Of a stretch of 64,000 nucleotides of DNA, positions 53,513 through 62,764 are shown piece after piece (positions within the stretch are counted from its first letter, which is position 1; each line of letters opens with the position of its first letter). The position numbers and the translations under genes were made by a program. The DNA is from Candidatus Chryseobacterium colombiense (GTDB taxonomy: Bacteria > Bacteroidota > Bacteroidia > Flavobacteriales > Weeksellaceae). Location: contig CP119310.1 in the NCBI GenBank assembly GCA_029203185.1, positions 62,001 to 126,000 of the forward strand. Direction: 5' to 3'. The notes under the pieces were generated by a model, which was not told where the DNA came from, did no database searches, and was given only the letters and a program-made list of their open reading frames with translations.

Positions 53513-56500
53513 ATGAAAAGAATAATCTGTGCTATTGCATTTTTATCTTTTAGTTTGGCTTTCTCACAGGAAACAAGCTCCAAGATATTCGGCAGGCTAA
53601 AAGGAACAACTTCTGAAATGACTGTAAAGGTAATACATGTGCCTACCAACAGTACATTTGAAACAAAAAGTAACAATAAAGGACAGTTCAGTCTCGAAAA
53701 TTTGCAGCCGGGAGGTCCATATACCATTGAAATTTCTGATGGTTCGCATGTTATTTATTCGAATAATAATGTTCAGCTTTCTCTGGGGAATAATGATCTG
53801 CCGGTAGTTGAAGTAAAAGATAAGGAAAAAGTGATTGATGAAGTAAAACTGACTTCAAAGAAATCAAACACAAAATTTGGAGTAGGGATTACTCAGGCAC
53901 AGATTTCAGGACTTCCTAATATCAACAGAGGAATTCAGGATGTTACAAAGCTTATTCCTCAAAGTGCTAATAATTCTTTCAACGGGACCAATTTCCGTTA
54001 TAACAACGTAACTATTGACGGTTCTATCAACAATGATGCGATTGGTTTCAGTCCTTCTTTGGGAGGCCAGACAGGAACTTCGGGAATGCCGGGAAGCAGT
54101 ACACGTTCTAATTCCATTAGCTTGGATGCAATTCAGGATGTTCAGGTATATATTGCTCCTTATGATGTAAAGCTTGGGAATTTCCTTGGAGGAAGTATTA
54201 ATGCAGTAACAAGAAGCGGAAGTAATAATGTGGAAGGGTCTTTGTATATGTACGGACGTAATGCATCTATTACGGGGAATAACAGGGTAGGAGACAATTC
54301 TAAAATGCCAAGTTCTTTTGAAGATTTTATTTACGGGGGAAGAGTAGGGCTGCCTGTTGTAAGAGATAAAGTATTCTTATTTTCTAATATAGAATACACT
54401 AAAAGAACCGATCCTGTTTTCTATAATGCGAATCAGTCTAATGCATTAATTAATGATGCAGTCGCACAGCAGATCACTGATTTTGTGAAAAATAAATACA
54501 ATTTCAATGTAGGCAGCTTCAACGATTACAATAACTTCTCTGAAAGTTCTAAGCTTTTCAATAAGCTAGACTGGAAAATTAATGATAAACACACTTTATC
54601 CATTAAAAATAACACGGTATTTTCTCAAGCATCCAATCTTGAAAGAGATGGAGCCAATTTCCGTTTTTCGAGCATGGATTTCGTACAGAAGAATACTGCT
54701 TCTACCACTACATTGGAATTAAAGAGCCGTTTTAATGATAAATGGAATAATAATTTAGTTTTAGGATATTCATCGATTCATGATTACAGGGATCCGACAT
54801 CTTCAAATGCCATGTTCCCGCAGGTTGAGATCGCTTATAACGGAGGAACGATTCTTTTAGGAAACGACAGGGAAGCTACCGTTTTCAATATGAAGCAGAA
54901 GACTTTTGAGATTACTGATAATTTAACATATAAAACAGGACATCACACATTTTTACTAGGGACTCATAATGAGCTGTACAATATCGATTATGGTTTTGTA
55001 AACGCTCTTAACGGTAGAATTTCTTATAAAAGCTTAAATGATTTCTTCAATTCAAATCCGGCAAGGATAAGAGGAACTTATTCTCTGAGCGGACAAGGAA
55101 GAAATGATTTATTTGATAGTCCTTATGCGCACTATAAAGTAAATTTACTTTCGATGTATTTTCAGGATGAGATCAACTTGGGAAGGTTGAGATTAACTCC
55201 TGGAGTAAGAGTTGACTATACCGATTTGCCCAACAAACCGCTTTTAAGTCCGGCAGTAAAGAATTCTCCTCAAGATGCTTATTATGGTAATACTTATACT
55301 TACACTCCTTTAAGCCAGCTTACCAATGATTATCTTAACAAACCTACTATATCTCCAAGATTAGGATTCAATTTAGATCTTACAGAAGACAGATCTGTAG
55401 TATTAAGAGGAGGATCCGGAATTTTTGTGGGAAGAATCCCTTTTGCATGGTTAGGGTATGCTTATTATAATGACGGAGTAGGTTTCGGAAGTTATGATTA
55501 TAATCCACCTTCAGCAGCACAGCTTGCAGCTAACGGAGATCCTTTGGTAAGTGGAAATTTCCCGAAATGGCAGAATTCTTCTAAAGTTCAGGTCGATCTT
55601 ATTGACAACAATTTTAAAATGCCGAGAGTATGGAGAAGCTCATTGGGTCTGGATTATACACTTTCCGGATATAAATTTACTTTAGAAGGTATTTATACGA
55701 AAGTATTATATGATCTTAAATTCCAGCAGGTTAACAAAACAGATAATGTAAACTATTACAGCTACGATGTAAATCATCAGATGCCGATATATACAACCAA
55801 TATCAATAGTGGCTTTTCCAATGCTTATATGCTTTCCAACACAAAAGAAGGCTACAGATATAATCTAACAGCTCAGCTTTCCAAGTCTTATAACTTTGGG
55901 TTTAATTTCTTTGTAGCATATACTTATGGCGATGCCAAAGATATTACAAACGGAATCCGAAATTCAATGGAAAGTAACTGGCAGATGAACCAGTCTTTGA
56001 CTCCAAATGATCCGAAACTGACAACTTCAAACTTTGCCATCAAAAACAGGGTAGTAGCGAATTTAGGATATGGATTAAATCTTTCTGAGTCCAACAGATT
56101 ATCTGCGAATGTTTATTTCAATGCACAGTCCGGAAATCCGTTTTCTTGGGGATTTGTAAACAGCACGATTGCTAATACGGGACAGGCGGCTGGTCTTGCC
56201 TATATCTTTAAAGATGCAGCCGAGGCAGTAAAATATATAGTTCCAATAAAAGATGGAGCAGGGAATGTTATTGTAACAGCGCAGCAGCAGATTTCAGATT
56301 ATGAAAACTTTATCAACGGTAACAAATACCTGAGCAGCAGAAGAGGAACATTTACAGAACGAAACGGGGATTTTACTCCATGGAATATTCAGGCGGATTT
56401 CAGAATTATGGATGAAATCAGACTAAGCGAAAAATCTAAAAATACAATCCAGATTTCATTAAGTATCATTAATCTTACTAATCTGTTGAACAAAAACTGG

Positions 56501-56695
56501 GGTAAAGTGTATTTTGTTCCTAATACATTTAACTCAACGGCAAGTGTAGGATTGACTAAAGTAGGAAATGTAGCCTCAGGACAACCTGGAGCAGGAGATC
56601 CTACTTATAATTTTACCACTCCTGGTCTGCCATATACAATTGATCAGTTTGCATCGAGATTTCAGGCGCAGCTAGGTATTCGATATAATTTTTAA
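53513..56695 (+). CDS. TonB-dependent receptor, Oar-like
   Basis: 1060 residues from ATG 53513; a TTG five codons upstream is possible but less likely. Signal peptide ends LAFSQ (about 19). A carboxypeptidase-regulatory-like domain (about 25-100) precedes the plug (about 115-225, with TQAQISGLPNINRGIQDVTK), then a long outer-membrane barrel. The terminal residue is Phe (GIRYNF), as expected for an outer-membrane barrel. The order matches the Oar family. It should import or bind a large substrate using energy from TonB; the substrate is unknown. No SusD-like partner lies next to it. Confidence 0.9.
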   Translation: MKRIICAIAFLSFSLAFSQETSSKIFGRLKGTTSEMTVKVIHVPTNSTFETKSNNKGQFSLENLQPGGPYTIEISDGSHVIYSNNNVQLSLGNNDLPVVEVKDKEKVIDEVKLTSKKSNTKFGVGITQAQISGLPNINRGIQDVTKLIPQSANNSFNGTNFRYNNVTIDGSINNDAIGFSPSLGGQTGTSGMPGSSTRSNSISLDAIQDVQVYIAPYDVKLGNFLGGSINAVTRSGSNNVEGSLYMYGRNASITGNNRVGDNSKMPSSFEDFIYGGRVGLPVVRDKVFLFSNIEYTKRTDPVFYNANQSNALINDAVAQQITDFVKNKYNFNVGSFNDYNNFSESSKLFNKLDWKINDKHTLSIKNNTVFSQASNLERDGANFRFSSMDFVQKNTASTTTLELKSRFNDKWNNNLVLGYSSIHDYRDPTSSNAMFPQVEIAYNGGTILLGNDREATVFNMKQKTFEITDNLTYKTGHHTFLLGTHNELYNIDYGFVNALNGRISYKSLNDFFNSNPARIRGTYSLSGQGRNDLFDSPYAHYKVNLLSMYFQDEINLGRLRLTPGVRVDYTDLPNKPLLSPAVKNSPQDAYYGNTYTYTPLSQLTNDYLNKPTISPRLGFNLDLTEDRSVVLRGGSGIFVGRIPFAWLGYAYYNDGVGFGSYDYNPPSAAQLAANGDPLVSGNFPKWQNSSKVQVDLIDNNFKMPRVWRSSLGLDYTLSGYKFTLEGIYTKVLYDLKFQQVNKTDNVNYYSYDVNHQMPIYTTNINSGFSNAYMLSNTKEGYRYNLTAQLSKSYNFGFNFFVAYTYGDAKDITNGIRNSMESNWQMNQSLTPNDPKLTTSNFAIKNRVVANLGYGLNLSESNRLSANVYFNAQSGNPFSWGFVNSTIANTGQAAGLAYIFKDAAEAVKYIVPIKDGAGNVIVTAQQQISDYENFINGNKYLSSRRGTFTERNGDFTPWNIQADFRIMDEIRLSEKSKNTIQISLSIINLTNLLNKNWGKVYFVPNTFNSTASVGLTKVGNVASGQPGAGDPTYNFTTPGLPYTIDQFASRFQAQLGIRYNF

Positions 56696-56731
56696 TTTTC
56701 TTTCACTTTTTACTTTATATATTCTTTCAAG

Positions 56732-56766
56732 ACGAGTCCGGATTTCTTTCCAGGCTCGTTTTTTAT
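56732..56766 (+). terminator. Terminator of the TonB receptor gene
   Basis: ACGAGTCC (56732-56739) pairs with GGCTCGT (56753-56759) with one bulged T, followed by a T-run. Confidence 0.6.
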
Positions 56767-56815
56767 ATGATTGATTTTAAATTGATTACAATAAAGTTGA
56801 AGATGATGGTGAATA

Positions 56816-56846
56816 TTGCTTATCTCAAATAAATTTTGTATATTTG
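56816..56846 (+). promoter_or_regulatory. rpsA promoter
   Basis: TTG (56816-56818), 20 bases, then TATATTTG (56839-56846), the full Bacteroidota consensus. Transcription should start near 56850. Confidence 0.7.
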
Positions 56847-56849
56847 CAC

Positions 56850-56932
56850 CCACTTTTGTGGCGAGAAGGTTTGAAGAGTAAATTACTAAAAATTAATTAC
56901 TTCCGTATTTTTTAATCCGCATTTATCAAACC
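56850..56932 (+). promoter_or_regulatory. Structured 5' leader of rpsA
   Basis: A perfect CCAC-TTTT-GTGG hairpin (56850-56861) lies at the expected mRNA 5' end. Next, GGTTTGA (56868-56874) can pair with TCAAACC (56926-56932) enclosing an AGTAA-rich stem. The start codon follows 34 bases later. In Escherichia coli S1 regulates its own translation; the same here is only a suggestion. Confidence 0.45.
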
Positions 56933-56966
56933 GTTAAAAAAGAAGGAATACAAATTTTATTAGAAA

Positions 56967-58757
56967 ATGTCAAAAGAGACAAATTCAGCAGAGGTTTTAT
57001 TAAACCAAAACGTAGCACCAGAACAATTTGATTGGGATTCTTTCGAATCAGGTCTTGATGCAGATGCGAGAAAAGAAAAAAGCGATTTAGAAGAAATTTA
57101 CAACGGATCTTTGAACAACCTAGACGATAACGACGTTTTAGTTGGAAAAGTTGTAAGATTAACTGATAAAGAAGCGATCGTAGACATCAACTTCAAATCT
57201 GAAGGTGTTATTTCTCTTAACGAATTCCGTTACAACCAAGGCCTAAAAGTAGGTGATGAGGTTGAAGTAATGGTTGACAGAAGAGAAGACAAAACAGGTC
57301 AGTTACAATTATCTCACAGAAAAGCTAGAACATTGAAAGCTTGGGATAAAGTAAATGAGCTTCACGAAACTGGAGAAATCGTAAACGGTTTTGTGAAATC
57401 TAGAACTAAAGGAGGTATGATCGTTGACGTACACGGAATCGAAGCATTCTTACCTGGTTCTCAAATTGACGTTAAGCCAATTAAAGATTACGATCAGTTC
57501 GTAGGTAAAACTATGGAGTTCAAAGTTGTGAAAATCAACCCTGAGTTCAAAAACGTAGTAGTATCTCACAAAGCATTGATCGAAGCAGATATCGAAGGTC
57601 AGAAAAAAGAAATCATCGCTCAGTTAGAAAAAGGACAAGTTCTTGAAGGTACTGTTAAGAATATTACTTCTTACGGTGTATTCATTGACTTAGGAGGTGT
57701 TGATGGATTGATCCACATTACAGACCTTTCTTGGTCTAGAGTGAACCACCCATCTGAAATCCTTGAGGATGGACAGACTGTAAAAGTTGTTATCCTTGAC
57801 TTTGATGATGAGAAAACAAGAATCCAATTGGGTATGAAGCAATTAGAAGCTCACCCTTGGGATGCTCTTTCTGCTGACTTGAAAGTAGGTGACAAAGTAA
57901 AAGGAAAAGTAGTAGTTCTTGCTGACTATGGTGCATTCGTAGAAATCGCTCCAGGTGTAGAAGGATTAATCCACGTTTCTGAAATGTCTTGGTCAACTCA
58001 CTTGAGATCTGCAGGTGACTTTGTAAAAGTAGGTGATGAAGTAGAAGCTGAAGTACTTACTTTAGACAGAGAAGAAAGAAAAATTTCTCTTGGTATCAAA
58101 CAATTATCTAAAGATCCATGGGAAAACATCGAAGCTAAGTATCCGGTAGGATCTAAGCATGTAGGAACTGTAAGAAACTTCACTAACTTTGGTGTATTCG
58201 TAGAGTTAGAAGAAGGTATCGACGGATTAATCTACATCTCTGATCTTTCTTGGACTAAGAAAATCAAGCACCCATCTGAGTTCTGTGCAGTAGGTGATAA
58301 ATTAGATGTTGTAGTTCTTGAATTAGATATCCAAGCTAGAAGATTATCTCTAGGTCACAAACAATTGACTGAAAACCCATGGGATGCTTTCGAAACTAAA
58401 TATGCTGAAGGAACTATCCACGCTGGTAAAGCTGTAGAAGTTCACGATAAAGGAGCTTCTGTACAATTCGAAGATGCTGAAGTTGAGGCATTCTGCCCAT
58501 CAAGATTATTAGAGAAAGAAGATGGATCTAAAATCAAAAAAGGTGAAGAGGCTCAATTCAAAGTAATCGAATTCAATAAAGAATTCAAGAGAGTAGTAGT
58601 TTCTCATACAGGTATCTTCAGAGATGAAGAGAAGAAAAATGTAAAAGAATCTGCTTCTAGAAATGTAACTTCTTCTTCAAATAACGAAGAAAGATCAACT
58701 CTTGGAGATATCGATGCTTTAGCAGAATTGAAAAGAAAAATGGAAGAAGGTAAATAA
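56967..58757 (+). CDS. rpsA: 30S ribosomal protein S1
   Basis: 596 residues with about six S1 RNA-binding repeats (near 55-125, 135-205, 220-290, 305-378, 392-465 and 480-550). Typical blocks are GVFIDLGGVDGLIHITDLSW and GAFVEIAPGVEGLIHVSEMS. S1 helps mRNA bind to the small subunit. Codons are strongly biased (for example GAAGCT-, GTTGGT-type choices and few rare codons), unlike neighbouring genes, as expected of a highly expressed gene. The C-terminal tail (560-596) is polar and disordered. It has its own promoter and terminator. Confidence 0.95.
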   Translation: MSKETNSAEVLLNQNVAPEQFDWDSFESGLDADARKEKSDLEEIYNGSLNNLDDNDVLVGKVVRLTDKEAIVDINFKSEGVISLNEFRYNQGLKVGDEVEVMVDRREDKTGQLQLSHRKARTLKAWDKVNELHETGEIVNGFVKSRTKGGMIVDVHGIEAFLPGSQIDVKPIKDYDQFVGKTMEFKVVKINPEFKNVVVSHKALIEADIEGQKKEIIAQLEKGQVLEGTVKNITSYGVFIDLGGVDGLIHITDLSWSRVNHPSEILEDGQTVKVVILDFDDEKTRIQLGMKQLEAHPWDALSADLKVGDKVKGKVVVLADYGAFVEIAPGVEGLIHVSEMSWSTHLRSAGDFVKVGDEVEAEVLTLDREERKISLGIKQLSKDPWENIEAKYPVGSKHVGTVRNFTNFGVFVELEEGIDGLIYISDLSWTKKIKHPSEFCAVGDKLDVVVLELDIQARRLSLGHKQLTENPWDAFETKYAEGTIHAGKAVEVHDKGASVQFEDAEVEAFCPSRLLEKEDGSKIKKGEEAQFKVIEFNKEFKRVVVSHTGIFRDEEKKNVKESASRNVTSSSNNEERSTLGDIDALAELKRKMEEGK

Positions 58758-58779
58758 TCTTCATCACGTTTAAAATATT

Positions 58780-58806
58780 AAGCCACTCATTTGAGTGGCT
58801 TTTTTG
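58780..58806 (+). terminator. rpsA terminator
   Basis: AAGCCACTCA and TGAGTGGCTT with a 2-base loop and T-run. Confidence 0.85.
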
Positions 58807-58950
58807 TTTTTATTCCTAGAAAATTAAGGATTTATGGAGTTTGTTGGTTTATTATAAATTCACTTTTTAGGGAGTATTGGTGAAATGAAAAAAATAATTA
58901 TATATTAATGTGATTATTTTAAATAAAATGATAATGGATTATTAATTATT

Positions 58951-58962
58951 TGTAAATTAGCG
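58951..58962 (+). promoter_or_regulatory. Possible variant -7 element of the M36 peptidase gene
   Basis: TGTAAATTAGCG, identical to 21991-22002, located 15 bases before the ATG. Confidence 0.35.
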
Positions 58963-58977
58963 CCTTTATTAGTTGAA

Positions 58978-61572
58978 ATGAAAAAAATAATTCTACCTGT
59001 TTTGATTGCTGTATTATCAGCAATACCTTCCTCCTTATTTTCGCAAGACAACGAAAAGCTGATTAAAGATTATATTTCTCAAAATAAATTAAGAGAATAT
59101 AAAAAATCAGATCTTGCTAATTTTATTGTTGATAATGTAGACACCTCAAAATCCTTAAATGGAAGTGTTGTAAAATTTCAGCAAACTTATAATGGTCTTC
59201 CTGTATATAATGCAGAAGGTACAGTTCTTATAAGAGATAATAGGATTATTTATTACACTGATACCTTTTTAAAAGATTACAGTTCTTCCGCTGCAAATAG
59301 TGTTAGTATTAGTAAAACTGCCGCTCTTCAGAAAATTTCGGAAAATCTTCAAAAACAAAAGATCGTAAACTATCCTATTTTAGGTTTTCTTGATGCAGAA
59401 CCAGAAACAGGGAATGCTGCTAAACAACGTTTAGTTTATGTAAAAGATGGTGATGTTTTGAAATTGGCCTATCAGTTTTCCCTTCCGGAGCCAGATGCAT
59501 CAAATTATTGGGATATTCTTGTAGATGCAACTAATGGAAATATTATTAGTAAACTAGATTTAAATCTGTCATGTAATTTCCGTAATGATGCCTTTTCACA
59601 TGATTTTACTGATTATCAAAGTGAATCTGTGGGACCTTTAAACGGAAGCCAGCAAAAATTTTCGCTTTTAGTACCTGATAATGCTTCATATAATATTTTT
59701 CCATTACAACTGGAAGCTCCTACATTTGGTTCGAGAGCTATTGTTAGTAATCCTTGGAATTTGACTGCTTCTCCCGAAGGTTGGCATTATGATGGAACTA
59801 CCCATTACACAATTACAAGGGGGAATAATGTATATGCTTATGAGGATACTTTAGCTTCAAATACACCTGGAGTTTCACCTGATGGAGGAGCTTCAAGAAA
59901 TTTTAATTTCCCTTTTAATATTTATGGTGATTCTGTTACTAATCAAAGTGCAGCCATCACTAATTTGTTTTATATGAATAATAAAATGCATGATATCTTT
60001 TATGCATTTGGCTTTACACCGACAGCAAGAAATTTCCAGAATACTAACTTTGGCCTTGGTGGAGTTGGAAATGATTATGTAAATGCTGAAGCACAAGATG
60101 GAGGAGGTACTAATAATGCAAATTTTGCATCTCCTGCTGATGGAAGTAAACCAAGAATGCAGATGTATCTTTGGTCTGCTGTAAACCATTTATTTTTTTA
60201 TAATGCACCAACGAGTGCACAAGCAAGATATCCAGCGGTTGGAGTTGCTGCAGCACCTGCTCCACAATTAACAGCAACTGGAGTGATGGGCGATGTGAAA
60301 GCATCTCCGGTGGATGAAGGATGTACTGCTTTGCCGGGAGGTTCCTTAACAGGTAAAATAGGTTTGGTGAAAAGAGGAAACTGTAATTTTGATGTAAAAA
60401 TTAAGAATTTACAAAATGCAGGTGCAATTGCAGCGATTATTTATAATCAGGCCCCGAATACGGCTATTAATAATATGAGTATTACAGATGCAACTGTAGC
60501 AATACCAGGCGTACTTATCACAAATGAAGAGGGTACCTACATTACAAATCTACTTTCTGCTAATACTACTGTAAATGTTACACTAAAAAATGATCCGGCA
60601 TTATCAATGACTCCGGATGGGGATTTTGATAATGGAATTATTTCTCATGAGTATGGTCATGGAATTTCAAACAGATTAACAGGAACAGGTTCTGGATGCC
60701 TAAATTCATCTTTAGATAAAGAACAAATGGGTGAAGGCTGGTCTGATTTCTTTGCTTTAATGCTTACTAATGGACCAAATGCAACAGCGGCAGTTCCGAG
60801 AGGAATCGGAACGTATGTTATGGGGCAATCTAATGATGGTGATGGAATTCGTCCGTTTAAATATTCGCCCGATTTTGCGATTAATCCTGCAACTTATGGC
60901 AATACTAACGGATTGGAGTATAATAGTAATGGTACTATGGTTCCGGATGTACACTCAATAGGGTTTATTTGGGCAACAATGTTGTGGGATCTACACTGGC
61001 AATATGTAGCTAAATATGGGTATTCTTCAGATGTAATGACAAATACAACAAATGGTAGTTCTAGAGTACTTCAATTAATTACCGATGCATTAAAACTTCA
61101 GGTATGTAATCCAACATTTATTGATGGGCGAGATGCTGTATTGGCTGCTGATTTGGCTACAACTGGTGGTGCTGATAAATGTATGATCTGGAGAACTTTT
61201 GCGAAAAGAGGTTTAGGAGTAAGTGCTTCTGCAGGATCTAAAACGAATATTAATGACCAGATTGAAGACTTCACAGTACCGGCAGAATGCGTATTGGCAA
61301 CGGATGAAGTTAAATCTGTTAAGGCTAATACTATTTCAATATATCCGAATCCGGCTAAAAATGAATTCTTTATTAATTTCCCGAGTAATACTTTAGGGAA
61401 GGTAAGTGTAGAGATTTATGATATGTCAGGTAAATTAGTCTCTTCCGAAGATAAAGTTTCTCCAGAAGATAAAAAGTCAATTTCAACTGAGAGATTAACA
61501 ACTGGAACATATATTGTAAAAGTTAAAGGTATTGGTATTGATACAGCTTCAAAAGTTATTGTTAAAAAATAA
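58978..61572 (+). CDS. M36 family metallopeptidase with PA domain and T9SS type A sorting domain
   Basis: 864 residues. Signal peptide ends SLFSQ (about 22). An FTP-type propeptide (about 40-190) is followed by the M36 (fungalysin) catalytic domain. The zinc site is H557-E558-x-x-H561 (HEYGH) with E586 of GEGWSDF as third ligand. A protease-associated (PA) domain is inserted before it (about 425-535, LVKRGNCNFDVKIKNLQNAGA). The C-terminus (about 785-864, SIYPNPAKNEFFI to KVIVKK) is a T9SS type A sorting domain. It should be a secreted zinc endopeptidase activated after propeptide removal and exported through type IX. Confidence 0.92.
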   Translation: MKKIILPVLIAVLSAIPSSLFSQDNEKLIKDYISQNKLREYKKSDLANFIVDNVDTSKSLNGSVVKFQQTYNGLPVYNAEGTVLIRDNRIIYYTDTFLKDYSSSAANSVSISKTAALQKISENLQKQKIVNYPILGFLDAEPETGNAAKQRLVYVKDGDVLKLAYQFSLPEPDASNYWDILVDATNGNIISKLDLNLSCNFRNDAFSHDFTDYQSESVGPLNGSQQKFSLLVPDNASYNIFPLQLEAPTFGSRAIVSNPWNLTASPEGWHYDGTTHYTITRGNNVYAYEDTLASNTPGVSPDGGASRNFNFPFNIYGDSVTNQSAAITNLFYMNNKMHDIFYAFGFTPTARNFQNTNFGLGGVGNDYVNAEAQDGGGTNNANFASPADGSKPRMQMYLWSAVNHLFFYNAPTSAQARYPAVGVAAAPAPQLTATGVMGDVKASPVDEGCTALPGGSLTGKIGLVKRGNCNFDVKIKNLQNAGAIAAIIYNQAPNTAINNMSITDATVAIPGVLITNEEGTYITNLLSANTTVNVTLKNDPALSMTPDGDFDNGIISHEYGHGISNRLTGTGSGCLNSSLDKEQMGEGWSDFFALMLTNGPNATAAVPRGIGTYVMGQSNDGDGIRPFKYSPDFAINPATYGNTNGLEYNSNGTMVPDVHSIGFIWATMLWDLHWQYVAKYGYSSDVMTNTTNGSSRVLQLITDALKLQVCNPTFIDGRDAVLAADLATTGGADKCMIWRTFAKRGLGVSASAGSKTNINDQIEDFTVPAECVLATDEVKSVKANTISIYPNPAKNEFFINFPSNTLGKVSVEIYDMSGKLVSSEDKVSPEDKKSISTERLTTGTYIVKVKGIGIDTASKVIVKK

Positions 61573-61598
61573 TAGTTAATTCTATAACTTAATATAAT

Positions 61599-61631
61599 AA
61601 AATCGCCGCGAGCAAAGCTCGCGGCGATTTT
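61599..61631. terminator. Very strong GC-rich terminator
   Basis: Perfect 15-base arms (61599-61613 and 61617-61631) with an AAA loop: AAAATCGCCGCGAGC and its complement. Eleven GC-rich base pairs in an AT-rich genome. Confidence 0.85.
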
Positions 61632-61678
61632 ATTTATCTATAATGGTTTTATCAGCGAAAATTTTAATTATTATATCA

Positions 61679-61686
61679 TACCTTTG
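61679..61686 (+). promoter_or_regulatory. -7 element of the EamA transporter gene
   Basis: TACCTTTG fits TAnnTTTG, 22 bases before the ATG. Confidence 0.45.
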
Positions 61687-61708
61687 CAGGCTGTTCAAAA
61701 AATGAATT

Positions 61709-62689
61709 ATGAAGAAGAAAAATATTTTTAAGGGAGTTTTATTTGTTGGAATCGGAGCAAGTATATATGGGATGTTGGCCACATTCGTTAAACTTGCTTA
61801 TCAGGATGGATATACAACATCGGAAGTTACCACCTCTCAATTTGTATTAGGGCTAGTTGGACTTTTAATTTTAAATCTTATTCAAACTGCAACATCTAAA
61901 AAGAACTTATCTACCCCAAATTCTAAAGAAGTAAGAAATCTAATGTTGGCAGGAACTTCATTGGGGTGTACAAGTTTATTTTATTATATCGCGGTTCAGT
62001 ATATTAATGTTTCGGTAGCTATTGTTCTATTGATGCAGTCGGTGTGGTTCAGTGTGGTGGTTGAAAGTTTTATAACAAAAAAATTACCAAATGCTAGAAA
62101 AATAATATCTGTAATTATTGTTTTGCTGGGAACTGTTTTGGCTACGAATCTAATCAATTCAAAAATTGAGCTTGACTGGAAAGGTGTTTTCTGGGGATTG
62201 ATGGCAGCCGCTTCATACACGCTGACTATGTTCACATCCAATACATTGGCAACGCATCTTCCGGTTTTTAGAAAGAGTTTTATTATGCTTTGTGGTGGTT
62301 CTGTGGTCATTTTTGCGTTTTTATTTTTCGCTCAGATCGGTCCTTTGCATATAAATGGACTGAAGTCGGTTTATTTAAACTTCACAGAAAATACACAACA
62401 TATCCGGGCTTTTGATTATTCCATTCTTTGGAAATATGGTTTGGTTCTGTCATTATTTGGTACTATTATTCCTCCTGTTTTGTTTAATATAGGATTTCCA
62501 AATGCAGGTTTGGGATTGGGAAGTATTGTTTCATCATTAGAGCTTCCTGTTTCTGTAACGATGGCTTTTGTTTTACTGGGAGAAGAAGTAGTTTTCATTC
62601 AGTGGATTGGAATTGCACTCATTCTGTTTGCGATTGTTCTTATGAATTTACCTGCAAAAAAAGAGTATAAAGTCGCTGAATTATCTTAA
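61709..62689 (+). CDS. EamA/DMT family transporter
   Basis: 326 residues with ten hydrophobic segments in two EamA repeats (about 9-150 and 163-318). LGCTSLFYYIAVQYINVSVAIVLL and the later GSIVSSLELPVSVTMAFVLLGEEV correspond to the helix 3-4 and 8-9 regions of the family. It is an inner-membrane exporter or importer of small metabolites; the substrate is unknown. Start ATG 61709; an out-of-frame ATG at 61702 opens a 9-codon frame overlapping the start, probably without meaning. Confidence 0.87.
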   Translation: MKKKNIFKGVLFVGIGASIYGMLATFVKLAYQDGYTTSEVTTSQFVLGLVGLLILNLIQTATSKKNLSTPNSKEVRNLMLAGTSLGCTSLFYYIAVQYINVSVAIVLLMQSVWFSVVVESFITKKLPNARKIISVIIVLLGTVLATNLINSKIELDWKGVFWGLMAAASYTLTMFTSNTLATHLPVFRKSFIMLCGGSVVIFAFLFFAQIGPLHINGLKSVYLNFTENTQHIRAFDYSILWKYGLVLSLFGTIIPPVLFNIGFPNAGLGLGSIVSSLELPVSVTMAFVLLGEEVVFIQWIGIALILFAIVLMNLPAKKEYKVAELS

Positions 62690-62712
62690 AAAAATTATAA
62701 TTAACACACTAA

Positions 62713-62739
62713 AAGCCGTTTCTTTAGAAGCGGTTTTTT
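62713..62739 (+). terminator. Terminator of the EamA transporter gene
   Basis: CCGTTTC and GAAGCGG (one G-U pair) with a TTTA loop and T-run. Confidence 0.75.
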
Positions 62740-62764
62740 AATTTTAATGTTTAATATGATTGAC

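Noticed and set aside
61702..61731. Nine-codon upstream frame overlapping the EamA transporter start
   Set aside because: Too short, no other support, and overlapping frames of this size are expected by chance in AT-rich DNA.
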